The notes: generated by a model from the letters alone, not told the origin. Shown: positions 18,808-27,818, counted from the stretch's first letter. The stretch is 33,373 nt of DNA from Candidatus Uhrbacteria bacterium CG22_combo_CG10-13_8_21_14_all_47_17 (GCA_002786495.1 PCSZ01000067.1:1-33373), one strand, 5' to 3'. Numbers and translations: made by a program.

Positions 18808-18829
18808 TAAGAGAGTACATTCTCTCTTA
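18808..18829. promoter_or_regulatory. Perfect inverted repeat at nrdD start (candidate operator or translational hairpin)
   Basis: TAAGAGAG-tacatt-CTCTCTTA; last base is the A of the nrdD ATG. Confidence 0.7.
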
Positions 18830-20946
18830 TGCCCATTTGCAAAATCCAAAAACGCAGCGGAGCCATCGTGGACTTCGACCTGCAAAAAATCCAAAAAGCG
18901 ATCGAAAATGCCGCGCAAGCGGTTGAGCAACGCGACGAAGCCGTTCCATTCGCCGTTGCAAAAGAAGTGTTTATTCGGCTGGAAGAGCTCTTTGACGGAG
19001 CCGTTCCTTCCGTGGAACAAATTCAAGACATTGTTGAGGAAGAGCTGATTCGTTTTGAATACGTTGATATTGCAAAGGCTTATATTCTCTATCGAGAAAA
19101 AAGGCGCGAAGCACGCGCGCGTCGAGATGTCGTCGTGGAAGTTGAAAAAACCATCCAGGAATATTTGAAAAAAGCGGACTGGCGCGTACAGGCCAACTCA
19201 AACCAAGGATATTCATTGGGCGGAATGATTTTAAACACAGCGGGAAAAGTGACGGCGAATTACTGGCTTTCCCATATTTATCCTTCAGCCATTGGTGATG
19301 CGCATCGAAACGCGGATATTCATATTCACGATCTCGATATGTTCTCCGGATACTGCGCCGGTTGGAGTTTGCGTGCTTTGCTTGAAGAAGGTTTTAACGG
19401 CGTGCCCGGAAAAATCGAATCCGGTCCTCCGAAACATTTGTCTTCCGCCGTGGCGCAAATGGTGAACTTCCTCGGTACATTGCAAAACGAATGGGCGGGT
19501 GCACAAGCTTTTTCGAGCTTTGATACCTACATGGCGCCCTTCGTGAGAAAGTATGAGATGGAAGTTCGTAAAAGAATTACAGACTCTCAAGCCAGTTTTC
19601 CGAATGAAAATTTATTGGAAGAAGCGGTTGAAGCGGAGGTGTATGACTATGTAAAACAAAACATGCAGTCATTCGTTTTCAACTTGAACATTCCATCGCG
19701 ATGGGGAACACAGACGCCGTTTACAAATATTACGCTTGATTGGACCTGTCCGGTTGACTTGCAGGACAAACGGCTGATTCTCGGAGGAAAGGATTTTGCC
19801 TATACATTTGGAGAGCTGGGAAAAGAAATGCAAATGGTGAATCGAGCCTTCATAGAAGTTATGACAGAAGGCGATCGCAACGGCCGAGCCTTCACCTTTC
19901 CGATTCCAACCTACAACATTACGAAAGATTTCAATTGGGAAGATCCGAACGCCAAACCTCTTTTCGAAATGACGGCAAAGTATGGAACGCCGTATTTTCA
20001 GAACTTCATAAACTCAGACATGGAACCGGGCGATGTACGATCCATGTGCTGCCGTCTTCAACTTGATTTGAAGGAATTGCGTAAGCGCGGCGGTGGATTA
20101 TTCGGTTCGGCGGAAATGACGGGATCCATTGGCGTTGTGACCATTAATGCGGCGCGCATTGGGTATCAATCTCGCGATACAAAAGAACGATTCTTCGAAC
20201 GGCTGGAGCATCTCATGGATCTTGGACAGACTTCTTTGGAAATTAAACGAAAAGAAATTCAAACGTGGATTGATCGTGGACTTTTTCCATACACGAAGCG
20301 GTATCTTGGAAGTCTGCGTAATCACTTCTCCACGATTGGCGTAAATGGATTGAATGAAGCGATTCGTAATTTCACGAATGACGCGGAAACAATCACGACG
20401 CCTTGGGGGCAGGAGTTTGCGAAAGAAGTGCTCGACTTCATGCGAGACAAATTAAAAGCGTATCAGGAAGAAACGGGAAATCTCTATAACTTAGAGGCGA
20501 CGCCTGCGGAAGGAACGACCTATCGTTTTGCGAAGGAAGACAAAAAACGCTTCCCGGACATCATTCAAGCGGGAACCGCAGAAGCGCCGTATTACACGAA
20601 CTCTTCTCAATTGCCGGTCGGCTATTCGGATGATGTCTTCGAGGCACTCGAGCTTCAAGACGAACTCCAAACCCGTTACACGGGCGGAACTGTTCTCCAT
20701 TGTTATATGGGAGAACGCATCAGCTCATCGGAAGCTTGTGCCAAACTCGTTCGCACCATCTTCTCAAATTTCCGTTTGCCTTACATTACGATTACGCCGA
20801 CGTTTAGCATTTGTCCTAAACACGGGTATCTAAAAGGCGAGTGGGATTTTTGCCCGACGTGCGACGAGGAGCTTGGTCTAAAGACAGATTCTCATTTCGA
20901 TGAGGACTATCGAAAGACCTATGTGAGCGCTTCGCCGGAGCGCTAA
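18829..20946 (+). CDS. nrdD: Anaerobic ribonucleoside-triphosphate reductase, catalytic core with ATP-cone, lacking the C-terminal glycyl-radical motif
   Basis: N-terminal ATP-cone (ICKIQKRSGAIVDFDLQKIQKAIENA), NrdD body (HIHDLDMFSGYCAGWSLRALL, SMCCRLQLDL, GLFGSAEMTGSIGVVTINAARIGY), C-terminal zinc site CPKHGYLKGEWDFCPTC. Stop comes before any RVxGY motif. Confidence 0.93.
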   Translation: MPICKIQKRSGAIVDFDLQKIQKAIENAAQAVEQRDEAVPFAVAKEVFIRLEELFDGAVPSVEQIQDIVEEELIRFEYVDIAKAYILYREKRREARARRDVVVEVEKTIQEYLKKADWRVQANSNQGYSLGGMILNTAGKVTANYWLSHIYPSAIGDAHRNADIHIHDLDMFSGYCAGWSLRALLEEGFNGVPGKIESGPPKHLSSAVAQMVNFLGTLQNEWAGAQAFSSFDTYMAPFVRKYEMEVRKRITDSQASFPNENLLEEAVEAEVYDYVKQNMQSFVFNLNIPSRWGTQTPFTNITLDWTCPVDLQDKRLILGGKDFAYTFGELGKEMQMVNRAFIEVMTEGDRNGRAFTFPIPTYNITKDFNWEDPNAKPLFEMTAKYGTPYFQNFINSDMEPGDVRSMCCRLQLDLKELRKRGGGLFGSAEMTGSIGVVTINAARIGYQSRDTKERFFERLEHLMDLGQTSLEIKRKEIQTWIDRGLFPYTKRYLGSLRNHFSTIGVNGLNEAIRNFTNDAETITTPWGQEFAKEVLDFMRDKLKAYQEETGNLYNLEATPAEGTTYRFAKEDKKRFPDIIQAGTAEAPYYTNSSQLPVGYSDDVFEALELQDELQTRYTGGTVLHCYMGERISSSEACAKLVRTIFSNFRLPYITITPTFSICPKHGYLKGEWDFCPTCDEELGLKTDSHFDEDYRKTYVSASPER

Positions 20947-20975
20947 ACGAACCTTTATTCTTTTCTCTCTATTCT

Positions 20976-21161
20976 ATGAATGCTGTAAATAACGAAAATC
21001 GTACACGCTGTGAAGTCTGGACCCGTGTCATGGGCTATCATCGCCCGGTTTCCAACTTCAACACAGGAAAAAAATCCGAACATTATTCACGGAAGCATTT
21101 TCAAGAGAGCGTCATGGCAAATGATGCTTTCATCAAGCGGTATAGCCGCGTATGCGGATAA
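20976..21161 (+). CDS. Stand-alone glycyl-radical domain of anaerobic ribonucleotide reductase
   Basis: MNAVNNENRTRCEVWTRVMGYHRPVSNFNTGKKSEHYSRKHF contains the NrdD-type RVxGYxRPV motif. Different frame from nrdD, 29 nt after its stop, overlapping nrdG start by 10 nt. Confidence 0.87.
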   Translation: MNAVNNENRTRCEVWTRVMGYHRPVSNFNTGKKSEHYSRKHFQESVMANDAFIKRYSRVCG

Positions 21162-21856
21162 GCGCCGTTCAAAAATTTACAACCCTGGATTATCCCGGAA
21201 AAACAGCCTGCGTCGTTTTTACAGCAGGCTGTAATTTTCGGTGCGGCTATTGTCACAATCCGGAATTCGTTCTGCCGGAACAGCTAAAAGAGCTTGAAGA
21301 TCACTTTATCCCTGGCGAAGTCTTTTGGAGTTTTCTCGAAACGCGACGTGGTCTCTTGGACGGCGTTGCCGTTTCCGGCGGGGAGCCGACGCTTCAGCGA
21401 GATCTTCCGGATTTTCTTCGACGTATAAAACAAATGGGTTTTGCGGTAAAACTCGATACAAATGGCGGTTTGCCGGAAATTCTTCGACCTATTCTTGAGG
21501 AAAAATTAGCAGATTATGTAGCGATGGATGTAAAAACCTCGCTTCTTCGTTATACTGAGCTGGTCGGAGCCTGCGTCCGTCCCGAGGCGGTTCAAGAAAG
21601 TATTAAACTTATCCGTGAACTTGCCCCCAATTATGAATTCCGCACGACCATTGTGCGCGAGCATCATGACGCGGAAACGCTCGAGAATATGCGTGAACTC
21701 GTTCGTGGCGCTCGACGCTATGCGCTTCAAGGCTTTCGTTCCGGTAAAACATTAGATCCTGCTTTTTCCGCATATGCAGACATAAGGGAAAAAGAACTTG
21801 AAACAATCGGGGCCTTGTTTGCCACGGAAGTCGACGAATTAATCTTCCGCCATTAA
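21152..21856 (+). CDS. nrdG: Anaerobic ribonucleoside-triphosphate reductase activating protein (radical SAM)
   Basis: TTLDYPGKTACVVFTAGCNFRCGYCHNPEFV (CxxxCxxC), GVAVSGGEPTLQ, VKLDTNG. Confidence 0.92.
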   Translation: MRISAVQKFTTLDYPGKTACVVFTAGCNFRCGYCHNPEFVLPEQLKELEDHFIPGEVFWSFLETRRGLLDGVAVSGGEPTLQRDLPDFLRRIKQMGFAVKLDTNGGLPEILRPILEEKLADYVAMDVKTSLLRYTELVGACVRPEAVQESIKLIRELAPNYEFRTTIVREHHDAETLENMRELVRGARRYALQGFRSGKTLDPAFSAYADIREKELETIGALFATEVDELIFRH

Positions 21857-21865
21857 CCTCACTGT

Positions 21866-22435
21866 ATGAATACACAATCGCTGACAAATGTTCTCGCTTT
21901 TCTTACGCTTGCGGGTGATATCGGGCTTGTCGCTCTCGTGCTTGTTTGGCTTGCGTCTTATGTCGCATCGCCAGCGAAACGTCTTCTGAATTTCGTGATT
22001 GATTTCATGCATGGCAAAGACGGAGCCTTTGCGTTTCTTGTAGCCGTCCTCTCCATGAGTGGAAGTCTGTTCTATTCAGAAGTGGCAAAACTTACGCCTT
22101 GTCTCATGTGTTGGTATCAGCGCATTGTGATGTATCCTTTGGTTATTATTTTTGGCGTTGATTTTTTCAAAAAGAAACCGGCGATTCGCGACCATGCTCT
22201 CGTTCTGGCAAGTATAGGAATCTTGCTTTCAACCTATCAGTATCTTTTACAATTTGGCGTTATCAAGGCTTCGAGCTGTGAGGTGAACGGTGCCGGCGTT
22301 TCCTGCGCGCAAAAACTCACACTCAATTACGGCTATATCACCATTCCCATGATGACGCTTACGGCTTTTGCGCTCATCATCACAGCATTGCTGCTGGGAA
22401 AAGCCGCGGATCGACGCAAGGCGCAAAAAGTCTAA
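21866..22435 (+). CDS. Disulfide bond formation protein, DsbB/BdbC family
   Basis: LTPCLMCWYQRIVMYPLVIIFGV (CxxC), second cysteine pair ASSCEVNGAGVSC, multiple TM segments. Confidence 0.85.
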   Translation: MNTQSLTNVLAFLTLAGDIGLVALVLVWLASYVASPAKRLLNFVIDFMHGKDGAFAFLVAVLSMSGSLFYSEVAKLTPCLMCWYQRIVMYPLVIIFGVDFFKKKPAIRDHALVLASIGILLSTYQYLLQFGVIKASSCEVNGAGVSCAQKLTLNYGYITIPMMTLTAFALIITALLLGKAADRRKAQKV

Positions 22436-22440
22436 GAGCT

Positions 22441-22468
22441 TTGATTTCTTTTTCAAATCGGTTACTCT
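22441..22468 (+). promoter_or_regulatory. Candidate promoter TTGATT-16-TACTCT upstream of cysS
   Basis: -35 TTGATT 22441-22446; -10 TACTCT 22463-22468; ATG at 22475. Confidence 0.35.
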
Positions 22469-22474
22469 GAGCGC

Positions 22475-23881
22475 ATGTTGAAACTCTGGAATACGCGCAC
22501 CAAATCTTTGGAAGATTTTCACCCGCTGCATGACAAGCGAGTGGGTTTTTACGCTTGCGGGCCGACGGTGTACAATCCGGCAACGATTGGGAATTTACGT
22601 TCCTATGTAGCCGAAGATATTCTTCGCCGAACGCTCGAGTTGCTTGGTTATACGGTCGAACATGTGATGAATATCACCGATGTCGGACATCTCGTCGGCG
22701 ATCGCGATGAAGGAGAAGACAAGGTGGAACGCGAAGCGGCAAAGCGGGGGACAACGGCTTGGGATATTGCGAAGGAATATGAAGAGCGTTTTTTGCGCGA
22801 CATTGCGCGTTTAGATATTGAAAAACCAAACAAGCTTCCTCGCGCGACAGATCATATTGAAGAACAAATCGCCTTGGTAAAGACGCTGGAAGAAAAAGGC
22901 TTCACCTATAAAATCTCCGACGGAATTTATTTTGATACATCCAAGTTTAAAACCTATGGTTCTTTCTCGGGTCAGAAGCTGGAAGAGAAGGAAGAAGGCG
23001 CGCGCGTCGCCGCCAATCCGGAAAAGAAACATCCTTCCGATTTTGCTCTGTGGAAGTTTTCTCCAAAAGAGGGAAAACGCCAGATGGAATGGGAAAGCCC
23101 CTGGGGCGTCGGATTTCCGGGCTGGCATCTTGAGTGTTCCGCCATGTCCGTCGAATATCTTGGTCAGCCTTTTGATATTCATGCGGGTGGCGTCGATCAT
23201 ATTCCGGTTCATCATGAAAATGAAATTGCACAAAGCGAAGCCGCGTACGGCAAAGAACTCGCAGAGTATTGGATGCATGTTGAGTTTCTCCTCGTGGACG
23301 GCCGTCGCATGGGAAAATCCGAGGGGAATGCGTATACACTAGACGATTTAATAGCGAAAAACTTCGATCCGCTCGCTTTTCGTTTGTACTGCCTTGGAAC
23401 GCATTATCGCTCCAAGATGAATTTTACTTGGGAAGGCTTGGAGGCGGCGCAACATGCGCTGAAAAAACTTCGCCAAGCAGCGCGAGAACTTGAAGCGCCC
23501 GCTATCGGTTGTGCTGAATTTGAAAAAACATTTGCCGCGGCTCTCGAAGACGATTTGAATGTGCCAAAAGCGCTCGCTGTGGTTTGGGAGCTCTTGGGCT
23601 CTGATCAGCCAAAATCCGCAAAAGCGGAAGCTTTGCTAAGAATGGACCGCGTTCTTGGTCTTGGACTGAAAGAATATATCGGCCAAGCAATTCCCGTTCC
23701 TGACGAAATAACCGCTTTAGCAGAAGAACGCGAACAAGCGCGAAAAACAAAAGATTGGAAACGTTCAGATGAATTGCGCGATCAAATCAATGCAAAGGGT
23801 TGGTCTATTGAAGACGGAGACGAAGGATATTCTCTTCACGTTATAGAGGAGCGACATAAGTTTCGGGGAGAGGAAAGTTAG
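22475..23881 (+). CDS. cysS: Cysteinyl-tRNA synthetase
   Basis: VGFYACGPTVYNPATIGNLRSYVAEDILRRTLELLGYTVEHVMNITDVGH, WESPWGVGFPGWHLECSAMS, IHAGGVDHIPVHHENEIAQSEA, MGKSEGNAYTLDDL. Confidence 0.98.
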   Translation: MLKLWNTRTKSLEDFHPLHDKRVGFYACGPTVYNPATIGNLRSYVAEDILRRTLELLGYTVEHVMNITDVGHLVGDRDEGEDKVEREAAKRGTTAWDIAKEYEERFLRDIARLDIEKPNKLPRATDHIEEQIALVKTLEEKGFTYKISDGIYFDTSKFKTYGSFSGQKLEEKEEGARVAANPEKKHPSDFALWKFSPKEGKRQMEWESPWGVGFPGWHLECSAMSVEYLGQPFDIHAGGVDHIPVHHENEIAQSEAAYGKELAEYWMHVEFLLVDGRRMGKSEGNAYTLDDLIAKNFDPLAFRLYCLGTHYRSKMNFTWEGLEAAQHALKKLRQAARELEAPAIGCAEFEKTFAAALEDDLNVPKALAVVWELLGSDQPKSAKAEALLRMDRVLGLGLKEYIGQAIPVPDEITALAEEREQARKTKDWKRSDELRDQINAKGWSIEDGDEGYSLHVIEERHKFRGEES

Positions 23882-23934
23882 GGAAGAAAAACGAACAGGA
23901 AGTAAAGAATGTGTTACGCATTCGGCGTTTTGCA

Positions 23935-23943
23935 TGCTATAAT
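23935..23943 (+). promoter_or_regulatory. Extended -10 promoter TGCTATAAT
   Basis: Consensus TATAAT at 23938-23943 preceded by TGC; ATG 6 nt downstream at 23950; no strong -35. Confidence 0.55.
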
Positions 23944-23949
23944 GGCGAC

Positions 23950-24516
23950 ATGTCAAATAGCTTTTTGTCTGAGCAACCGGCGCTTGAAGATGGGCCGGAA
24001 AAAGCACCCGAGCTTTCTCCGGCTGTTGAAGCTATCGAACAAGATGGCGAGCTTGATGAATATGCGAAAGCTGAAATTGAAGCGGAGAAAGCATTCGCGG
24101 AAAAACTCGAAAAAGAAAAAGGATTTTTAGGGCAAGCAGGAGAAGAAGATGGCTCCGTAACGCAGGCGGCGGCTCAAGTGCAAACGGATGAGGCGTCAGC
24201 CATGCAAAAAGACGAAGTCATGACGGAAGTACAGAGCATACTTCAAGAAGGTCTCGCACCTTTGTATGCAACGCTTCCGCCGGACGCAAAACTTCGTTTT
24301 CAGACAAAAGGACTGGAAGTTTCTACTTCCATCACGGACATGGTGAAACACCTTAAGGTGAATACAAAAAAAGTATTACTTCTTATCCGTGATTGGTTAC
24401 TTACTATTCCCAGCGTAAATAAATTCTTTCTTGAACAGGAAGCGAAGATTAAAACGGACAAGATTGTTATACTGGAACAGACCCGCAAGGAAGATCAACA
24501 AAACACACCACTCTAA
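23950..24516 (+). CDS. Conserved-looking hypothetical acidic protein upstream of VirD4-like ATPase
   Basis: MSNSFLSEQPALEDGPEKAPELSPAVEAIEQ..., ORF with promoter, gene spacing consistent with coupling to next CDS. Confidence 0.65.
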   Translation: MSNSFLSEQPALEDGPEKAPELSPAVEAIEQDGELDEYAKAEIEAEKAFAEKLEKEKGFLGQAGEEDGSVTQAAAQVQTDEASAMQKDEVMTEVQSILQEGLAPLYATLPPDAKLRFQTKGLEVSTSITDMVKHLKVNTKKVLLLIRDWLLTIPSVNKFFLEQEAKIKTDKIVILEQTRKEDQQNTPL

Positions 24517-24517
24517 C

Positions 24518-27085
24518 ATGTTCCCAGTCGCCCTCTTTCAATTTGATGTAACGCCCACACCCATCACGCAGGCGTCCGCTTTGAATATCGGATCTTTGCT
24601 CGTGAATCCGATTGTGTTGCTTGTCTATGTGCTCATAGGCCTGGTGGTAGGCATTTGGCTCATTCTTTTCATTATCCGAATGGCGTTTCAAGCGCGCGGT
24701 CGTTTCAAGACAGCTTTTGGTTTTAAGATATTAAAAATCCGCGTTCCAAAGGAGCTGACGGGCGAAGAAGGACAAGAAAATAAATCCCAGGCGCAGATTC
24801 AGGAATTAATCGGACGAATGGAAACGGTTTTATCGACGCTTGGTTCCACAAAAGCGCAAAAAGGTCTCGGGGCGTGGCTCATGGGGCGTGCGGATCACTT
24901 CACATTCGAAATCGTTTCTCATCACGATAAAATATCTTTTTATACAGGTGTTCCAGAACAATGGCAGAGTTTTGTAGAACAACAAATTCAGGCACAGTAT
25001 CCCGACGCGCAAATTGACGTGGTTCCGGATTACAATATTTTTGCGCCACAAGGCGTTATTCTTGGAAGCTACTTAAAGTTTCGTCGCGAAAACTACTTCC
25101 CCATCAAAACCTATACAAAACTGGAAAGTGATTCGATGAACTCCATCACGAACGCCCTTTCCAAAGTCGATACGGAAGATGGGATTGCAATTCAATATGT
25201 TATGCGAAGCGCGCGCGCCGGTTGGCGTGCAGGTGGTTTGCGTATTGCGCGCGCCATGCAACAAGGGAAGAGTTTAGCGGATGTCAAAGGAAAAAACGGC
25301 TTTTTCAAAGGTGTTGGAAAAGGCATTGGAAAAGAATTATCCGGTTTTGCAACGACAGGAAAAAAAGGCGAACAAAAGCCGGAAGAGGCATATCATCTCA
25401 GCCCGCTGGATGAAGAAATGGTAAAAGGTCTCGAAGAAAAAGCATCAAAAGCCGGGCTTGATGTAAATATTCGCATTTTGGTATCCGCAGCAAATCCGTC
25501 AAAAGCACAACGCTATTTAAATGATGTTCTTGGCGCGTACGGACAATTCAATATCTATGAATATGGAAACAGCTTTGTAAAAGCCATGCCGCGTTTTCAG
25601 TCCTCCATGGTGCGGCATTTTATTTTTCGACATTTTGATGAAAAGTATAAAGTCATCATGAATGCAGAAGAGGCGGCTACGCTCTTCCATCTTCCTTTGC
25701 CGTCCACGGAAACACCAAAAATCGATTGGCTTCTTTCCAGAAAAGCGCTTCCGCCGCCGAATTTACCAACGGAAGGTATCCTGCTCGGGCACTCTGACTA
25801 TCGCGGTCACCGCTATGACGTGCGTATGAAGCAAGAGGATCGTCGCAGGCATACCTATATCATTGGTAAGTCCGGTTCCGGTAAAACGGAGATGATGAAA
25901 GCGATGGTACAGCAAGATATCGAAGAAGGCCGCGGTGTCTGTGTCATTGATCCGCACGGCGACTTCGCTGATGACGCGCTTGAGTTTGTGCCAAAGGAGC
26001 GTGCAGAAGATGTCATCTTCTTTGATCCGGCTGATTTCTCTCGCCCCATGGGACTCAATATGCTCGAATTCGATCCAAGCCATCCTGAGCAAAAGACATT
26101 CGTGATTAACGAAATGCTCAAAATTTTTGATCGCCTATACGATCTGAAATCTACAGGCGGACCGATGTTTGAGCTGTACATGCGTAATGCCATGTTGCTC
26201 ATCATGGATCATCCGGAGTCCGGATCGACGCTTCTTGAAATCTCGAAGGTTCTTTCAGACGAGGATTATCGAAATTTCAAATTATCGAAATGCCAATCTG
26301 AAGATGTTATTAATTTCTGGACAAAGGAAGCGCTAAAAGCGGGAGGGGAAGCGTCGCTCGCAAACATGGTGCCATACATTACTTCTAAGCTGACGCCGTT
26401 TATCTACAACGATTATATGCGCCCGATTATCGGCCAGCAGAAAAGCGCATTTAATATTCGGGAAGTGATGGATGATCAAAAGATTCTTCTTCTCAAGCTA
26501 TCCAAGGGAAAGATCGGCGACATGAATGCCTATCTTATTGGAATGGTACTTGTTGGAAAAATTTTGATGGCGGCGCTTGCCCGCGGAGACACGGAAAAAG
26601 GCGAGCGAAAAGATTTTTATCTGTATATCGACGAGTTTCAAAACTTCCTTACTGAATCCATCTCCGCGATTCTTTCGGAGGCGCGTAAATATGGCCTGGA
26701 TCTCATTATTGCGCATCAATTTATCGGCCAGTTGGAAGAAATGCCGGAAATTCGTGATGCTATTTTTGGAAACGTTGGAACACTCTGTGTAAACCGCGTC
26801 GGTGTAGAGGATGCGGAGTTTCTTGCAAAAGAATTCGCTCCGGTGTTTACCGACTATGATTTAGTAAATGTTGAGAGTTTCACATTCAATATGAAATTGC
26901 TTATTGATAACCAGGCCTCGCGCCCGTTTAATATGCAGCCTATTCAAGCGCGCCGCCCGCCAACGCGAGAATTAGCAAATATGATTCGCGAGCTCTCGCG
27001 GTATAAGTACGGACGCAAGCGCGAACTCGTGGAAGCGGAGATCAAAGAACGGCGCGAAGCATCTCTTGAAGATCTTGGTTTGTAA
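24518..27085 (+). CDS. Type IV secretion/conjugation coupling-type ATPase (VirD4/TraG/TraD-like, DUF87/HerA superfamily)
   Basis: N-terminal TM; Walker A HTYIIGKSGSGKTEMMKAM; GVCVIDPHGDFADDAL; Walker B-like DFYLYIDEFQNFLTESISAILSEARKYGLDLIIAHQFIGQL. Confidence 0.85.
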   Translation: MFPVALFQFDVTPTPITQASALNIGSLLVNPIVLLVYVLIGLVVGIWLILFIIRMAFQARGRFKTAFGFKILKIRVPKELTGEEGQENKSQAQIQELIGRMETVLSTLGSTKAQKGLGAWLMGRADHFTFEIVSHHDKISFYTGVPEQWQSFVEQQIQAQYPDAQIDVVPDYNIFAPQGVILGSYLKFRRENYFPIKTYTKLESDSMNSITNALSKVDTEDGIAIQYVMRSARAGWRAGGLRIARAMQQGKSLADVKGKNGFFKGVGKGIGKELSGFATTGKKGEQKPEEAYHLSPLDEEMVKGLEEKASKAGLDVNIRILVSAANPSKAQRYLNDVLGAYGQFNIYEYGNSFVKAMPRFQSSMVRHFIFRHFDEKYKVIMNAEEAATLFHLPLPSTETPKIDWLLSRKALPPPNLPTEGILLGHSDYRGHRYDVRMKQEDRRRHTYIIGKSGSGKTEMMKAMVQQDIEEGRGVCVIDPHGDFADDALEFVPKERAEDVIFFDPADFSRPMGLNMLEFDPSHPEQKTFVINEMLKIFDRLYDLKSTGGPMFELYMRNAMLLIMDHPESGSTLLEISKVLSDEDYRNFKLSKCQSEDVINFWTKEALKAGGEASLANMVPYITSKLTPFIYNDYMRPIIGQQKSAFNIREVMDDQKILLLKLSKGKIGDMNAYLIGMVLVGKILMAALARGDTEKGERKDFYLYIDEFQNFLTESISAILSEARKYGLDLIIAHQFIGQLEEMPEIRDAIFGNVGTLCVNRVGVEDAEFLAKEFAPVFTDYDLVNVESFTFNMKLLIDNQASRPFNMQPIQARRPPTRELANMIRELSRYKYGRKRELVEAEIKERREASLEDLGL

Positions 27086-27157
27086 GTTTTTGTCTTCCAT
27101 ACGAAGAGAAAAACAGGTATACTTTTCGTAGGTCATAAAATCAAAAATAAAAATTGT

Positions 27158-27790
27158 ATGATGAATCGAGACGAAGAACTCGAGCCGGACGCGGATAGCG
27201 AAATAATTGGTGAGGAAGTAGAAGCGCTTTCAGCGAATGATACGAGAATCGCTTTGGCGAAACGCGTTATTAGCCAGCTCAGAGATCAACTAGAAAATTT
27301 AGAACACCTACTTGATAGCGAGGCGGAGCCTCAGGATTTTGAAAGTTTGGTTTTGCGTCAAACAACAGAAGATGGGGACGTATGTTCACCAACTTTCTCC
27401 GGGCGCAGTATTGATGGCGTATTCGACGGAGATAATATGGTCGGGGAAGACGGCAGAAAATATTTGGTCCCGCCAAACTATGCTTCAAAGTCGAAGCTGG
27501 TTGAAGGTGATTTGCTACGTTTAACGATCAATAGTCTCGGAAAATTCGTGTTCAAGCAAAAAGGACCTATCGAGCGCAATCGTCTGGTGGGTATGCTTAC
27601 GCAGGACGATATAACCGGCGACTGGAAAGTATCAGCTGCAGGAAATAACTATCGCCTCTTGCCGGCGGCCGTTTCTTTTCATAAAGGCGAGTCCGGCGAT
27701 GATGCCGTTATTCTTGTTCCGAAGAACGCGCCTTCACATTGGGCGGCTCTGGAAAATATTATCAAGCAAAAAGAGACGGAACAGTGGTAA
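27158..27790 (+). CDS. Hypothetical protein, possible coiled coil plus small beta domain
   Basis: ORF with coil-like N-terminus (IALAKRVISQLRDQLENLEHLL) and KSKLVEGDLLRLTINSLGKFVFKQKGPIERNRLVG beta-rich region. Confidence 0.65.
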   Translation: MMNRDEELEPDADSEIIGEEVEALSANDTRIALAKRVISQLRDQLENLEHLLDSEAEPQDFESLVLRQTTEDGDVCSPTFSGRSIDGVFDGDNMVGEDGRKYLVPPNYASKSKLVEGDLLRLTINSLGKFVFKQKGPIERNRLVGMLTQDDITGDWKVSAAGNNYRLLPAAVSFHKGESGDDAVILVPKNAPSHWAALENIIKQKETEQW

Positions 27791-27818
27791 GGTTTTGTTT
27801 GTTTTATTAGGCTATTTC

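Noticed and set aside
20940-20976. Simple recent frameshift inside a contiguous nrdD as the explanation for the split
   Set aside because: Not excluded, but less likely: there is an in-frame stop plus a non-coding-looking spacer, and the second ORF has its own ATG in a context like neighbouring genes. Kept as the refutation test for the split-NrdD finding.
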